A stretch of 64,000 bases of DNA from Apostichopus japonicus (Eukaryota; Echinodermata; Holothuroidea; Aspidochirotida; Stichopodidae). Of this stretch, positions 1-12,676 are shown one piece after another. Position 1 is the stretch's first letter; each line of letters opens with the position of its first letter. The notes under the pieces are model-generated. The model ran no database searches. It saw only the letters and a list, made by a program, of their open reading frames with translations, and was not told where the DNA came from. The DNA lies in NCBI RefSeq assembly GCF_037975245.1, contig NC_092563.1:1329001-1393000 (forward strand). The letters run 5' to 3'. The position numbers and the translations under genes are program-made.

Positions 1-88
1 TTTAAAAATGGTCACACAAAATATCTGACGATGTTTTGATTTCCCGATATCATTACGTCATCACAGATTTGTTGAACAGATAGAAAGT

Positions 89-3000
89 ATGGCAGCATCC
101 ACAAACGATTCATCACCGCTACTTTCTGACATAAATGGGGACGATTTTCGCCCTGAAAGCAAACTACTTGGCAAATTCGGAGTAGCTCTCGAGCATAATG
201 TTACACGAAAGTTACAAATACGCGGAAACTTCTTGTCAAGAAATCCAAACGATGTCGAGAACGATGTTGTTGTCATTTTCGTGGTGGCTTTTGACACTAA
301 ATCAGGTGAATGTGTACATAATCATTATACTGCAGTGCTACTATTAGTACTAGTACTACAGTAGGTAGGGTATTTATTACAATACTAGGCTTAGGCTACA
401 ACTTACCCAGTCATGTAGCATCACTGCAACAGTAATGTTAGACGAAAGTTACACTTACCGGACGTTCCTCTCAAGAAATCTAAACAAACGATGTTGTTGT
501 TTGGTGTAGATTTTGGCACTAAGTCACGTGAATTTCTAATCTGTAGTTTAATTATATTATGCCAGTGGAACTGAACTTGGAAGTAGATTTTTATCTTCAA
601 TGACATGAGTTGTTTTTCATTTTTCTATTCATTACTTTATTTCTAATAAGCTTCTTTGCAATGTACCATTGTATATGTAGTTACTGCTACTGATAAAATT
701 GTTAAGTTGTGGCAGATAAGAAATGTCACAAATGGGCAATGCCATATCACAATGCAGAACAGTTTTGGTGACTACTGCATGTATGCACTAGCTAGGCCTA
801 CAGTATGTGACAAATGTTTAAAAGCTTACAGCCTGTTACTGCTGTTTGCCTACAGCTTGTTCAAAACTTTAAAAAGATGCCAACTGTGAAAGCTGATGGT
901 CATAAGGCTGAGACACTTCACAGAGTTATTAATGACACATGGAAGCCAAGAAACTGACTTACTCCTCCTTATAACGAAATTGAAATTGTTTTCGTGGGCC
1001 TCCCTCATTTGCAAAGCATTCTAGGCTGCTAATGTCTACATTCAACAGAAAGAGAAAAACAATGATAGTTGACCGTTTAAAGTGTAAAAAGAAATCATTA
1101 TGCAAAGTTAAAAACTACAGCTATCATTTCACTGGTAAAATTATTCAAATAATGAATTGTTGTGGGGAAGTTCAGTGGAAAGTTTTACCAAAATCAGTAG
1201 GGATGAAAACAACAACAAAAACTACCTTTTGTACTATCCAGTACTACTCCCCAATACAAATGTTTACATTATTAAAGTTAATTGTGATTTTCATCTTACT
1301 GTTTAGGTAACATTGTCGAGTGGTGTCTGCCAGACGATAATGATCTGGATGGTGTAGAGTTTAAGTCTATGCCGAGTGGAGCTCACACTACTGTATCTGA
1401 TTTCACGTAATATAAATTTGTTCTAATTCAACAAATACAAATTTAAGTTATGTTCCTTGAGACCAAATGAAACTTAGCATGTTTTGTCTTTCAGCGTTCG
1501 TGTGGCATCTTAGAAACTGATCTAATGATCTATGCTAGTTGTCCTGTCCTTTTAGTTGGCAAACCTCAGATGTTTAATGGAAGATTTCTAAAAATGTGAA
1601 TACTGTAGAAATACAAACTCAACTCATTGATTGCATGTTTCTGAATGGAAAACAACATATCAAAGTTAAATTTTGTGCCAAAAATCTTCCTTTAAGCATA
1701 TATTTGGGCTGAACACCCAAGACCTTTAAGGCAGTTTTCTATTTGATCTTGGGTACAAATTGTTGGATACAATTCCGTATCAAACTCTGCAAAAAATACA
1801 GACTTCTCAAGTTTTCCTCTAGAGAAGGAAGAAAACATTCAAAGGTTTGCAACTTACAACAATTCAAATACTTCTGGAACCAGAACTACGGTTTGAGTGG
1901 ATAAAGGCTGTGGTATTAGAAGCAATGAAACCTACCGTCTGGGAGGTCAGGAATGCGAGCCCTGGCTGGCTTAAGTAAGATGAGCTTTTCATCCAGGAGA
2001 AATCTATGGTTCTCTCATCTGAAATTGTCCACCTGATTGTTCTAAAGAGTTTCAAAAATGGTCGGGGAAAAAAGCGGCCCTTCTTCCTGGCTGATATTAT
2101 TATTACTTAACATTTTAAATCGTTCTTGTGACTAATACTAACTTTGAAAAGTGTCCAGGGGAAGATAGTGTTTAGAAACAAATAGAACGAGTAAATTATT
2201 ACTGAATAATACATAAATATGTTCATTTGATGGATGAATCCAGGAGGGTGACTTATTTTGATCAAATAACAATCATATGTATATACTCTACAATTCTGAG
2301 GAAAGTAAAAACAAAAGCAGACAGCTCTTTAAAACAGAGGAAATTTACCTTAATTAAAGCATTTTCAACGTCTGACTAGTACTTGTTTTTCCTCCCCTTC
2401 TCATTCCTGATTTCCTGAAGGTATTTCAAAATGGACAATTTATATGGTTTAAGCTGTTTTGCTAAGATGTCTGTTGACAGTGAAGCAGAGAGAGGCGCCA
2501 GAATGAAATCGGTTGGTCTGTTGTCGACGTCGTACACAAACCTCTATAGACATATGCCATTCCTTGAGTCTCAGGTCAGGTAAGGTAACTCGATACTCAA
2601 AATTAGAATCTCTTAAAACGCAATGAAATAAGATGAAATTTTTGCATAGATGTATTCCATTAGTTTTAGTAATTGCCTTTGGTTTCAGTCATGTACTGTA
2701 GGCATTTGATGTTTGAACTGAAGAAACCTTGCTGAATCATTTCTAAAGTGAGTATTAACTGTCGTTGTAGACTTGAAAATGGAATGGACTGAGATTTTCT
2801 CTTTTTTACTATCATTACAGTGGTATCAAATTTCATGCTGACAACCAGAAAAGGAGGTTTCATTTATAGTTGAGTTTTATTTCGCTCTTTCTTTCGTAGA
2901 CAGCAATTAGAGACACCTGGGAAATATGAGGGACTTGAAGCATTTTTCCACGATCACAAGTCACTATTACCAGCTACATTTAATGACGGTCCTCATCAGC

Positions 3001-6000
3001 GAAGAGCATCAGAGGCGGACAGTGGCGTTTCTGTTATCTCCTCACCAAAATCAGACCATGTCTTACCACACATGAGGGTGAGTTGTTTTAAATAGTATGT
3101 TCTTTGGATGGTGTGGGTGGGGAGGAGAGGTGATGGACAAACCTGTCCATCTGAATATGCTATTGTGAGTTTGTACATCGGTGTTCTCAAAAAAATGGAA
3201 ACTTGTTGTTACATATTGAGTGAGTTGTCATCTTGGCATCAAGACCAAACCAAGACAAACCTGTCCATCTGAATATGCTATTGTGAGTTTGTACATCGGT
3301 GTTCTCAAAAAAATGGAAACTTGTTGTTACATATTGAGTGAGTTGTCATCTTGGCATCAAGACCAAACCAAGTCATTCCTTATATGAAGATTGTGACCAC
3401 TAGTGTATTGTTTGGGTTGTGAAAGGGAGCAGGGTGGAAGTGGGGGGGGGAGGGGGCTGGCAGGGAGTTTCCCTTTGAAATTTAGGTTTCAATGAAACTT
3501 GCATTCATGATTGTGTACATGGGTTGAGAAAGAATATTTCAAAAGTAGAAAACAACACCTATCTTAATGTCACATTTTGCATGGGTTATCCATAATCTCA
3601 CCAAACAGCAGACCACATCTTCCATGACATGAGGGTGAGTGGTTACTAAGTACTGTAATTTTCGTGTGTTGGGTGAGACCAGGGATTTTCCCTTTCAGAA
3701 GATGATTTTTTCTATGAAAATTTGTATTCATGTTTGCACAAGAGGGTAAACAGAATTTCTCGTAAAGCAAGTGCAACGCGAACGTTGGTATGAGGATTTC
3801 ACATACTGTATTGAGTCCAAGAATCTTATGTGATCAAATATAATACTGTGATGTTAAATTAAGGTCAGCAATGAGATTAACTCATCCTTTGAATGCTAAA
3901 TACAAGAAACCCTCTCGTCACAGAGGGGAACCAATGGCTTTTGTTGATCATAAGAGTTGAAGTTTCAGTCAGAACATGATGTGTTTATTACACCCTGTAT
4001 GTTACTGTACTAGAAATCATACATATTAGCTCATGTTGTAGAATATCTGATTCTGATAATATTATGCAGGTATGATCGTAAAACATCGGAAACTCATTCC
4101 ATTCTGATATTTTGCTTCTTTAAGTAATGCCACATCTAGCTCAATTTGTTTTGCTTTTGCCTCTATGAGTTTGATGATATGCATCTCTCAATGTCCACTT
4201 TCCCCTGATTTTGAAGCATATAAGTTTCAAATTGGTTTCAGAGGTGAACACAGGAAGTCGCTAAAGGTGACTCATATAAATTTGTTTGTAGTCAGGAAAT
4301 GTACTCAGATTGTTCTACCGGAAGTAACTAGGAAACTTTATTGTGTTCAGTCAAGGAGGACATGTAGAAGTTGATAACTAAAACTAGCTCAATGCACTAT
4401 CATACACCAACATAAATAATTGAAATACAGGACAAAGGTTTTCCAATTTTTAACATAAGAGGATATTTTCTTGCCATACAGTACTACATATAATAAGCAG
4501 TGGTACTTTCCAAGTGAGTTATCTCTAATGTGTTTTAGTATTTATTCATTGTGTGTTTTAGTGTGTGTTTAACTAACTTTTAACACAGTTTTCATACTTT
4601 ATTTTATAATGTTGGCATCTTTATTATTTTTACTTTTCCCCATAGAAAATGAACTGAAAGATTTGTAATGATGATATTATCTGTGAGAAAAAATATATAA
4701 AAACAAAGTTACATGCAAGTTTTTATCTTTCATTTCAAGATTACTCATCCGGCTGGTTGCTTTGGACAATTCATCAATTTCTTTGGTGAAAACATCTTCA
4801 CACTTTGGAAGTATGTACTGTTGAGAAGAAGAGTTCTCTTCTTCTCTCCTCCTCCGATTGGGGTGGTCTGCTTCAGAGGTGAGATCCATCTACTGTCCAG
4901 TTCTCTTGTCAAAGCTTATGCCATAAATTGTGCTAAATTTACTGCTAATGGGATGACAGTGATCGGTCTTTTAATATGTTTAAACAAATAATATTTTCAC
5001 AGGTTAATTTTCTTACTACCATAGTTCCTTGATTGCATCAGAAGCAATGAAACATAGCATCTGGGAGGTTGTGGGCTCATGCCATCACCTGCAAAAAGTT
5101 ACTGTTGGTGGGTCTATCTCATCCAGGGGAATTTCAGAGTTTTAAAATCGTGTTCCAGATTGTAAGATAATTCCGAATGAGCTAAAACTATAGAGTGGAT
5201 TGCCATCTGATGTGAAGCACAAAGTCACAAGCTATTTGGCTTAACCCACATTCATCCGTGGCTGTTTTCAAGTTGTGAAATACATGTCTTCAAATTCTAA
5301 ACCATTATTAATATTATGATTAGAAAATACTAGTTTCATTGAGGTGTAAGTTTATTTGGTGGTCACTCTAAACTTTCATGTTTTGCCATATCTGTTGGTT
5401 CCCCATCTGTCTGTCTGTGCATCTGTAATTTTGTCTGTTATGTATTGTACAGAAGTACTCATGTACAAGTTTCTTTTTAATAAATAAACATATTTATTCC
5501 AGGAAATAACACATATCCTTTCCTTTTACAGTTTTTTTCTGGTCTTGAAGTATGAGCCTTTTTCTGCATACAGTTGTTTTTCATATCAAGGACTCATTGA
5601 GAGCTGTACTCAAATTAGTACTAATTATGTTTTCAAAGTGTGTCAAAAATGAAAGTAATCGAAGAAGACAACTGTCGGGAACTTTACAAAGGTCAAAGTT
5701 TTGACCCGTTTTGGGGAAGGGGTTCCTAAATGATGGTCCACATTAAGAGGGGTACATCCAGACACATGTTATTGGTATCACCTCATGACAAGTTGGCAAT
5801 TAATTGCTGGTGCACAGAGTCTCTTCTTCACCGTCAAATAAATTGCGGTTTTCGATGGTGAGTTCACGTTTTCTGTTTCGTCTTCGTCCTCAGTGTACTG
5901 TGCGTGTACGTTAGGGCAGTATGAGGTGGAACTTGAGACTAGTCCAGAACTGAAGCCGTATTTCTATATCAACATAGCAGATATTGATTCTGTGGAATCT

Positions 6001-6719
6001 GAAGTCAGCTACGTAGCATGTAAGTACCATTTTATGCTACTGTTGTATGGTATATAACCAACAGCCAAGAGGAACTGATACCGAATTAATCGTTGCTAAC
6101 ATTGCCAATTAAAGTAGGGCGATGAGTCAAAAAGTCAGACGCCGAGAGGGCCGCAGAATCAAGCAAGTCTCTGGGACTGGAATATTTTAATGACATATTT
6201 TGACAAGTATTTAGAACAACATGAAGAAAGAAGACAACAACAGAAATAACTGTTGCATTTTGATCTGTAAATACATCAGGTACCACAGAGAAGATCTTTC
6301 AAGAAAAGAAAACCCTGTATGATGTCTTTATCAACAACCAGGACATCACTACTCATATACCAAGGTTACGAGATATCGCAAAAATCAACAAGATGGACAG
6401 AGAGAAGTTTAATTTCCTAAACAACCAGAGGTGTGCTCAGATGTTTCGAGCCCAAGAGACAGGTGATGATGAGGTTGACGATGATCATCTCTTCTCCACG
6501 TAAGTTCATCCTCCTCTGGAATTACCCCTGCTGAGTATATATATAGATATATTATATTTATAGATATAAAATGAATGTGTCGCATGTGATATAACCCATG
6601 CACACCAGTAGAATCACTGTGGCTGAGTGGTGCAGACTCAGGTCTGTGACACGAAGATCCCGGGTACGATTCCTACTTTTGCCTGATGAGTCCCAAAAGG
6701 ACAAAAACAGTGACATGGA

Positions 6720-6751
<32 letters not shown>

Positions 6752-6870
6752 GGTTGGTTGGTTGGCATCTATCTTGGCGCAGAGTGCTCTATGTCCGGTG
6801 GTCTGCTGATCGCTCAACGTGTGAACTGAGTAACAGCTACTAGTGTTCTACTAGTCTCAACTAATTCTCA

Positions 6871-6908
<38 letters not shown>

Positions 6909-8407
6909 TACACACACACATATATATATATATTTATAAGTGAGACCATGCTGAACCGGTGCAACACACAAGGAAAAACAGTAAGGCAGGTTGGAAGAGG
7001 CACTTGTCTCAAACTTCAGAATCAAATTTTAATATTTGCTGCTTGAGAGTCAAGTACTTGCTTTTAGGTCCATTTGGATTCCTGAAAGTTATCTTTTTTT
7101 TTTCCCACTTTATTTATTTATTTAATTTTTGTATTTGGTAAGGAGTCATAAATTCCAGATGGTCCTCTATTGACTTCACTTGAATATTTGTCTACTATAT
7201 ACAGTATATATAAATATACCATACAGAGTGAAGGTCATGTCTATCTTTTATACATTTTATACAAAATTTAAACTTTTTCCAAAGTTTGGCAATCCTCAGA
7301 CATCTCCTTGATCTGTAACAAAATCATTTTTTCAATCTTCTAGCTATCTGACAAGCAAGCACCAAAACCATCTCAGTAGCTACATGCTTCGTCATTGAAA
7401 TTTCTACCAAACAAAGACTCATCTTTGTTAATAAGTTGAAATGAATAGCAACAGCTTTGCATAGGCATATGTTTGGGATTTAAATACAGCCACTTTCCTT
7501 GCTTCCAATATTACATGTTGCATCATATAGCAGAACTGAGGGTGAACAAGAAATTTGTTGTGGCAGGGGGCTTGGAGGGTTTCTGTAGACAACTCCTTGT
7601 GGGCTGTTGAAAGATACAATATGCAGTGTGGTGAGGGGCCCAGAATCCATGAGTGCAAGAATTTAGCTAGGTGTGCAGCATGCAAATTGCAACTAGTATA
7701 TTATGATATGTAAAACACAACATGCACTACCATATTGTACGCAAAGCACGTCAGAACACATTATTGCCAGAAGGTACCATGTGGTATTTTGCAAACATTA
7801 TTAGCAATCCAAATCAGGAAAGGTTTGCTCAAATTTCCCCCTACACTTAGAACCACCTGGTCCCCCTTCCCTTAGATCCCTTGTTCCCCATTCCCCTAAA
7901 ACCCCCATTTCCCCTTCCCTTAGACCCCCTGGTTCCCCTTCTCTTAGATCTATGGTCTCCTTCCCTTTTGCCCCCAATGCCTCCTTCCCTCAGACCCCCT
8001 GGCCCGTCCCTTTGACCCACTGGTGCCACTTCCATGATACCCCCCTTGAATCCTAGGCCACATTATGGGTAACAATACTTCCTAGTTCAAATTTGTGCCT
8101 TTATTTGAAGTAACTTGCTGTTGACTTCTTTAAATGATGCTAAATATATCAAACTAGCCATTGACACTTAATTTGTCTTTCTGAATGGCATTCACTCTAT
8201 CCTTTTAGATTTTTCATGGAGCAGAACAATCACATCTTCCAAACACTCCTGGATGTCTCCAAGTCAGTGGACAAGTCTTTAACGTCAGAACATATGAAGG
8301 ATATGGGTCTGGACCCCGTAGGTGACAGGCAGTTTCTCATGGAATTGTTAGAGTTGTATGGTATCGATGTCATACTAATGGTGGACAACCCATGCTGTCC
8401 AACGTGA
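89..8407 (+). CDS. DENND11: DENND11 (DENN domain-containing protein 11 / LCHN), 8 coding exons
   Basis: Coding exons: 89-305, 1307-1406, 2421-2579, 2900-3077, 4740-4878, 5894-6019, 6280-6499 and 8209-8407. All introns are GT-AG and phases are continuous, giving 1338 nt or 445 aa; the human protein is about 455 aa. Recognisable blocks are [21 protein letters not shown] (exons 1-2), [17 protein letters not shown] (exon 3), [17 protein letters not shown] and [18 protein letters not shown] (exon 5), [21 protein letters not shown] (exons 6-7), and [14 protein letters not shown] with a C-terminal [16 protein letters not shown] (exon 8). They align along the whole length of vertebrate DENND11. The start codon is the first Met after an in-frame TGA at 26-28, and MAAS..SPLLSD resembles the vertebrate N-terminus. 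DENN proteins typically act as or resemble Rab guanine-nucleotide exchange factors; the exact partner of this one is not shown by sequence. The promoter lies mostly outside the window. It is transcribed in tandem with SLC35C2, 9 kb downstream. Confidence 0.95.
1895..2095 (+). repeat. tRNA-derived SINE, family A, copy 1
   Basis: The stretch contains an AAGCAATGAAACCTACC-like head, CTGGGAGGTC, a B-box-like GCGAGCCCTGGCTGGC, then a body with TCATCCAGGAGAAAT and TCTCATCTGAAAT. The same order of blocks recurs at about 5028-5290 and 20080-20400. It lies in intron 2 of DENND11. The family assignment rests on the three-way resemblance; the tRNA ancestry is inferred from the box-B-like motif. Confidence 0.6.
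3136..3371. repeat. Perfect 118-bp tandem duplication in DENND11 intron 4
   Basis: Two adjacent copies (3136-3253 and 3254-3371) start GACAAACCTGTCCATC and end GACCAAACCAAG. I saw no difference between them by eye, including the seven-A run, so the duplication is recent or an assembly artefact. Confidence 0.9.
5028..5290 (+). repeat. tRNA-derived SINE, family A, copy 2
   Basis: Shares with copies 1 and 3 the blocks AGAAGCAATGAAACATAGCA, CTGGGAGGTTGTGGG, CATCCAGGGGAATTTC and a 3' part with CACAAGCTATTTGGC, which matches ACAAAGCCATTTGGC in the 20-kb copy. It lies in DENND11 intron 5. Confidence 0.6.
6600..6720 (+). repeat. tRNA-derived SINE fragment next to an AT microsatellite
   Basis: The stretch has an A-box-like GTGGCTGAGTGGTGCAG and, about 30 bases later, a B-box-like GGGTACGATTCC, the spacing of a polymerase III tRNA promoter. 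It runs into a (TA)n tract at about 6724-6751. It is too degenerate for a tRNA gene and lies in DENND11 intron 7. A second sequence, from the TTGG repeats to about 6870 before another TA tract, may belong to the same insertion. Confidence 0.5.
6724..6935. repeat. (TA)n / (CA)n microsatellites
   Basis: Pure TA tracts lie at about 6724-6751 and 6873-6933, the second with a short CACACACA interruption. About 120 bases of other sequence separate them inside DENND11 intron 7. Confidence 0.9.
7838..8042. repeat. Pyrimidine-rich minisatellite, CCCTTAGACCCCCTGG type
   Basis: Imperfect units of roughly 23-28 bases with TTCCCTTAGA, CCCCTGGT and TCCCC occur in the last DENND11 intron, ending about 165 bases before exon 8. 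The reverse complement of the same unit forms an array at 12528-12676. Confidence 0.8.
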
Positions 8408-8645
8408 AGACCCTCAGAACAAGAAAGACGAACCTAATGCTGATCCCGTTCAAAGCACAGGCTTATATTCATAAGATCACTGCCTTAGATACCTAAGATA
8501 CAAACGTGTAACACTGAAATATATGTGAAGTGAACATGGTATCACTGGTGTCAAAACAAGACATAATGGATAAATAATAATAATAGGAAGGATGTGGCTC
8601 TTCTCACAAAAGTAAGATTGCTCAAAAGAAAGGAGTGTTAGTGAG

Positions 8646-9008
8646 CAAGGGCGTAGGAACCGGGGGGGCTGGGGGGGCGCCAGCCCCCCCAGTGAAAAAT
8701 GTGGGGGGGCGGAAGTATCATTCCGCCCCCCGCTCCGCAAGTCAGAAAACCCCTTTTTCATTTCCAAATGAGAAAAAAATCTCATTTGAAGCACCAAATT
8801 GCATCTAAGGCCAGGTGAAAATGCAAAATTATTTACAAAATGGAGTGGGTGTTGAAGTGTGCTATATTGCACCAAATTGCATCTGAGGCCACCTGGAAAT
8901 GCAAAAAAATTCCAAAGGGGAGGGGGACACCCCCTCCCCTTAGACCCCTCCCCCAGGCCGGCCATCAGTCTTCAGCCCCCCACTCAAAAGTACCTTCCTA
9001 CGCCACTG
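8646..9008 (+). mobile_element. hAT-like MITE, family M1, copy 1
   Basis: A 363-bp element with short imperfect inverted ends (CAAGGGCGTAGGAACC and CCTTCCTACGCCACTG) is flanked by a perfect 8-bp duplication, TTAGTGAG, at 8638-8645 and 9009-9016. It has no coding capacity. It contains an internal imperfect direct repeat beginning CACCAAATTGCATCT and GC-rich self-complementary ends. An 8-bp duplication and CAGTGGCG-type ends are characteristic of the hAT superfamily. Copies at 15697 and 61285 are close. Confidence 0.9.
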
Positions 9009-9559
9009 TTAGTGAGTACTGTTCGGTTGAACACTATGAATAAGTAATTACACCAGACATATCTTCTCTTTACGATGGACACGAAACTTATTAAGAAACG
9101 ACACTAATGGCTTGTTACTCGTGGTTGGTCAAAAGAGGAACTATATTTTATTAGCAGTAACAAGTGCTTCCATATTTCACAGGGATCAGGAGTTGATAGT
9201 GCCAAAAATACAGAACAAAATGCTATAAATTGTCTACATCCTTATAGCCTGCTTTATCAGGGAGATAACAAATATTATAAACATTTTCATGAAACTTTAA
9301 GCTGTCATGGCAAGCCGAAACTGTCTTTCTCAGTCTATATAGTCTACAAATCATTTATGCATAGAAGATGTTTGACAGTCTTGTAATTCAGAGGGTATTG
9401 TCAGCCAAACAAATATTCCAACAAAAGGAGCTCATCCAACTGCGATGCTTCTGTTTGCTGTTTTACATTATTTGACGTAAAAGCACTGATACTAGACAGA
9501 AAAGAGATTGATTCAAGATTGTTACACAAGTTGTGTTACCAACTGTGAATGAAATGTCT

Positions 9560-10255
9560 TAAGTCAAACTTATAGGTGAGTTCTTGTGTTTTCTGTTTTA
9601 AACGGCAGATATTTATATCAGCCTTGTAATGCTACCTTGTACCTACCTAGCTTACTTCAAGCAAAGGATATTGAGAGTTGCAAAACTGAAATTGTAGGTG
9701 ATTGTCGTTGTGACCTAATGCTTATGAAAGAGACTTAAGTCAACCTTGTAACACTAAGTGTGGGTGAGTTCTCTTGTCACCTGCTGTTAATAAAGAGACT
9801 AATTTACTCAACCTTTGAGGGATAAAAGTGTTGGTGAGTTTTATTTGACAGCTACTCATGAAAGATATCTAGTCAACCTTGTAACACTAAAAGTGTGGGT
9901 GAGTTTCCTTGTCATCTGCTCTTCATGAAATTTAGTCAACCAGTTGTAACAATTAAAGTTGTAGGTGGGTTCTTGTGTTACCTACTTTTAGCAAATGATG
10001 TTCAACCAACCTTGTAATGCTGAAAGTGTAGGTGAGGTCTCTTGTTACCTTCTTTAAGCAAAAGATATTTAGAGTTGCAAAACAAAACTTGTAAATGAGT
10101 TGCTTTGTCACCTACTGCTTATGAAAGATACTTTAATAAGTCAAGCGTGTAACACTAAAAGTGAAAGTAAGTTGCATTGTCAACTACTGTTAGTGAAATA
10201 TATTTAGTCAACCTTTGAACACTACAAGTGTTGGTGAGTTTCACCTTGTCACAAG
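9560..10255. repeat. Degenerate 60-100 bp tandem repeat
   Basis: About eight diverged units recur here, each with GTCAACCTTGTAACACTAA, AGTGTGGGTGAGTT, CTTGTCACCTACTG and TATGAAAGATA. They follow the first MITE, so they are either in a long DENND11 3' untranslated region or intergenic. Confidence 0.8.
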
Positions 10256-10412
10256 TGTAGTAAGCTAAGTCTGTGTATGGATGCATTACATGTTGTAGCA
10301 CCATTGCAGCAAGCTAAATCTGTGTATGGAAGCATTACATGTTGTACCACCAATGCAGCAATTTAAGTCTGTGGATGGAATTATAACATGTCTTAACACC
10401 AGTGCATTTCAA
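10256..10412. repeat. About 55-bp tandem repeat, 3 copies
   Basis: Three units contain TAAGTCTGTGTATGGA, GCATTACATGTTGTA and CACCA(T/A)TGCAGCAA. They directly adjoin the preceding array. Confidence 0.8.
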
Positions 10413-11158
10413 GTTACACAGATGTAGCAAACTAAGAGCCAGTGCTGTATCAGGGTACAATGTAGGCTTCACGTGTTAACTTCCTCATACATATAGAAAG
10501 TATTACAACGTGTCCGAACTAGGAGAACCAAAAATCTGTAAAATTTTCATTCCGTAATGAATATTCATAGAACAAATTTAAATGAAAGATTTTATTACAA
10601 GTATTATATCCCCCTACCCAACTGCTGAAAGCAATAAAAATAATTTTTACAGGTATGTAGATTTGTGAATATTATAAAATATAAATACTATTTTGAGAAA
10701 AATATCTGAAGGAAATTAACATGAGTAAACAGTAAATATGTTAAATTAGTTCTCTTCAAATAGTTTATTGTGAAAATGCCATAAAATATGTTGAATGTTT
10801 TTTGTGTTTGTACAAAGTATTATGAGGATTTAGGCTTTGAGTCTCTATATTTTAATGATAATGTTATTGATTCTAAACTAATCATGATTTTGAATGTTCT
10901 ATGGTGAATACATATTAATTCTTTAGTATCTCTTTAAATACTCTAAGGTTAACAAACCAGAAATAAGACCTTTCTTTGGTTGTTATTGTTTTTAAAGTTA
11001 ATTTTATGATTTTCCCTCTTATCAACATTCCATATTCTATGTTTTGAAGTAACTGCATATCACAAACATGTTTCCTGGGCAATGCACGCCATGTTTGAGA
11101 GGTTATTGGGTTTAAATTACAGTTATGAGTATTGGTAGTCGTTCCCAATATGACAAAG

Positions 11159-11325
11159 GAAACCTACTGTGAAGTCTGTGATGTCATTTGTGAAGTCTGT
11201 GATGTCATTTGTGAAGTCTGTGATATCATTTGTGTAGTCTGTGATATCATTTGTGAAGTCTGTGATATCATAGTGAAGTCTGTGATGTCATTTGTGAAGT
11301 CTGTGATGTCATTGTGATGTCATTT
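11159..11325. repeat. 21-bp tandem repeat, about 7-8 units
   Basis: The unit GTGAAGTCTGTGATGTCATTT is repeated with few changes. A length divisible by three keeps one frame open (repeating CEVCDVI), which is a by-product of the repeat. There is no homology or splice support for a gene. Confidence 0.9.
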
Positions 11326-12527
11326 CTGAAGGTGGTCTGTTCAGATTACCGTCTCTATATTCTTGCCCAGTTTTAGTTGGTATCCTTTCATTGTTAAAAG
11401 TTAGGTTTCAACTATAAATGAAGTTTTTTGTGTTTCATAATTTATTCTGCATAAGTAGCTACACCTAATACCTTGTGCATTTATTTTTTGTGTATTGCAA
11501 GGAGTGTTTATGCAGAAATGCATGATTTTGAAGGATTGTGGACATTTTGTCCTGTTTCTCTCAGTGTTGTTTTCAATCATGTGATGTTAAGTCAACTTCA
11601 ATTTACAAGGTATACCTTGGCGTAAGATTAGCAACCCCAGCCAAGAAGCTGTAGGTGGGATTTTGAAGTTTGTAGATAATGAGAATTGTATTTCTGAGAT
11701 CACTGGCTAGAATCATCTAGCTGTCATCACTAACCCTTTGTCTTTAATTAAATTCTCCGTCAGTTTTCTTTGTAATCCTTTGCTGATGACATGTTTTGTC
11801 AGATTCTTGACACTAGAAATTTCTCCAGAACTGAGACTTGCTTATTGTTTGTTAATTGTTCTGTAAAATGTTATCAACATTGAATACACACTGTAAGACA
11901 AAGGTAAAATAATATAACAAAATTGCATGTGAGAGTCATGTAAGATTGACAGTCTTATTCATGTCTGACCAGTGGTTTCTGTGGCAAGCAGATTTGGACG
12001 TACAAGTTTGCAGTGTCCCGAGAGCTTTCTTGTCCAGCCCTGAGGTATATGATAATGACCTTGATATCAGTGCTGGTGGATTGTCTGAACTTGTTCCTGT
12101 CTAAACTTGTCCAATAGTTGTAGATGTCTGTGTATAGATTCTTAAACTGTTGTAGGAATTCACAAATCAGATACTTGTGCATTTAGTCTGCCATGATACC
12201 TATAAATAAGAAATATATATGTTGCTTGATATTCTATCTGTAATGGTATCAGTGGTTTAAAAATATTGGTTTCTTTTTCCCCACTGTAATGTCTGTAAAC
12301 ATAACTGGTGAATGGTATTGAGGGGGGTTGAGGGAGGGGTGGTAGAGAGGGGGGCACTCATTTATTGTCTGTCTGTTTGCAGGGATTGCGTTACAGATTA
12401 TTTTCAGAACTGAGCTTATTTGTAAAATAACATTTACTTAATAGGATAACTACTTTACTTGTTATACCACCATTGAATCACTTATTGTTACCCTATAAAT
12501 ATGTTACTTAAAATAAAGTTTATGGCA

Positions 12528-12676
12528 CCAGGAAGGGGACCAGGGGGTCTGAGAGAATAGGACCAGGGGTCTGAGAGAAGGGGACCAGGGGGTCAAAGGG
12601 AAGGAGATCTAATGGAAGGGGATCTAAGGGAAGGGGAACTGGGGGTCTAAGTGAAGGAGGACCAGGTGGGTCTCAA
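12528..12676. repeat. Purine-rich minisatellite, inverted relative to 7838-8042
   Basis: Units contain GGGGACCAGGGGGTCT, AAGGGAAGG and GGATCTAAGG, the reverse complement of the array in the last DENND11 intron. Confidence 0.8.

Noticed and set aside
8477-8965. 162-codon minus-strand open frame
   Set aside because: It lies mainly within the M1 hAT-like MITE. Equivalent frames in the other copies differ through indels, so it is not conserved coding sequence.
11132-11317. Cysteine-rich repeat peptide (CEVCDVI repeats)
   Set aside because: It arises from a 21-bp tandem repeat. No signal peptide, homology or transcript features are visible.
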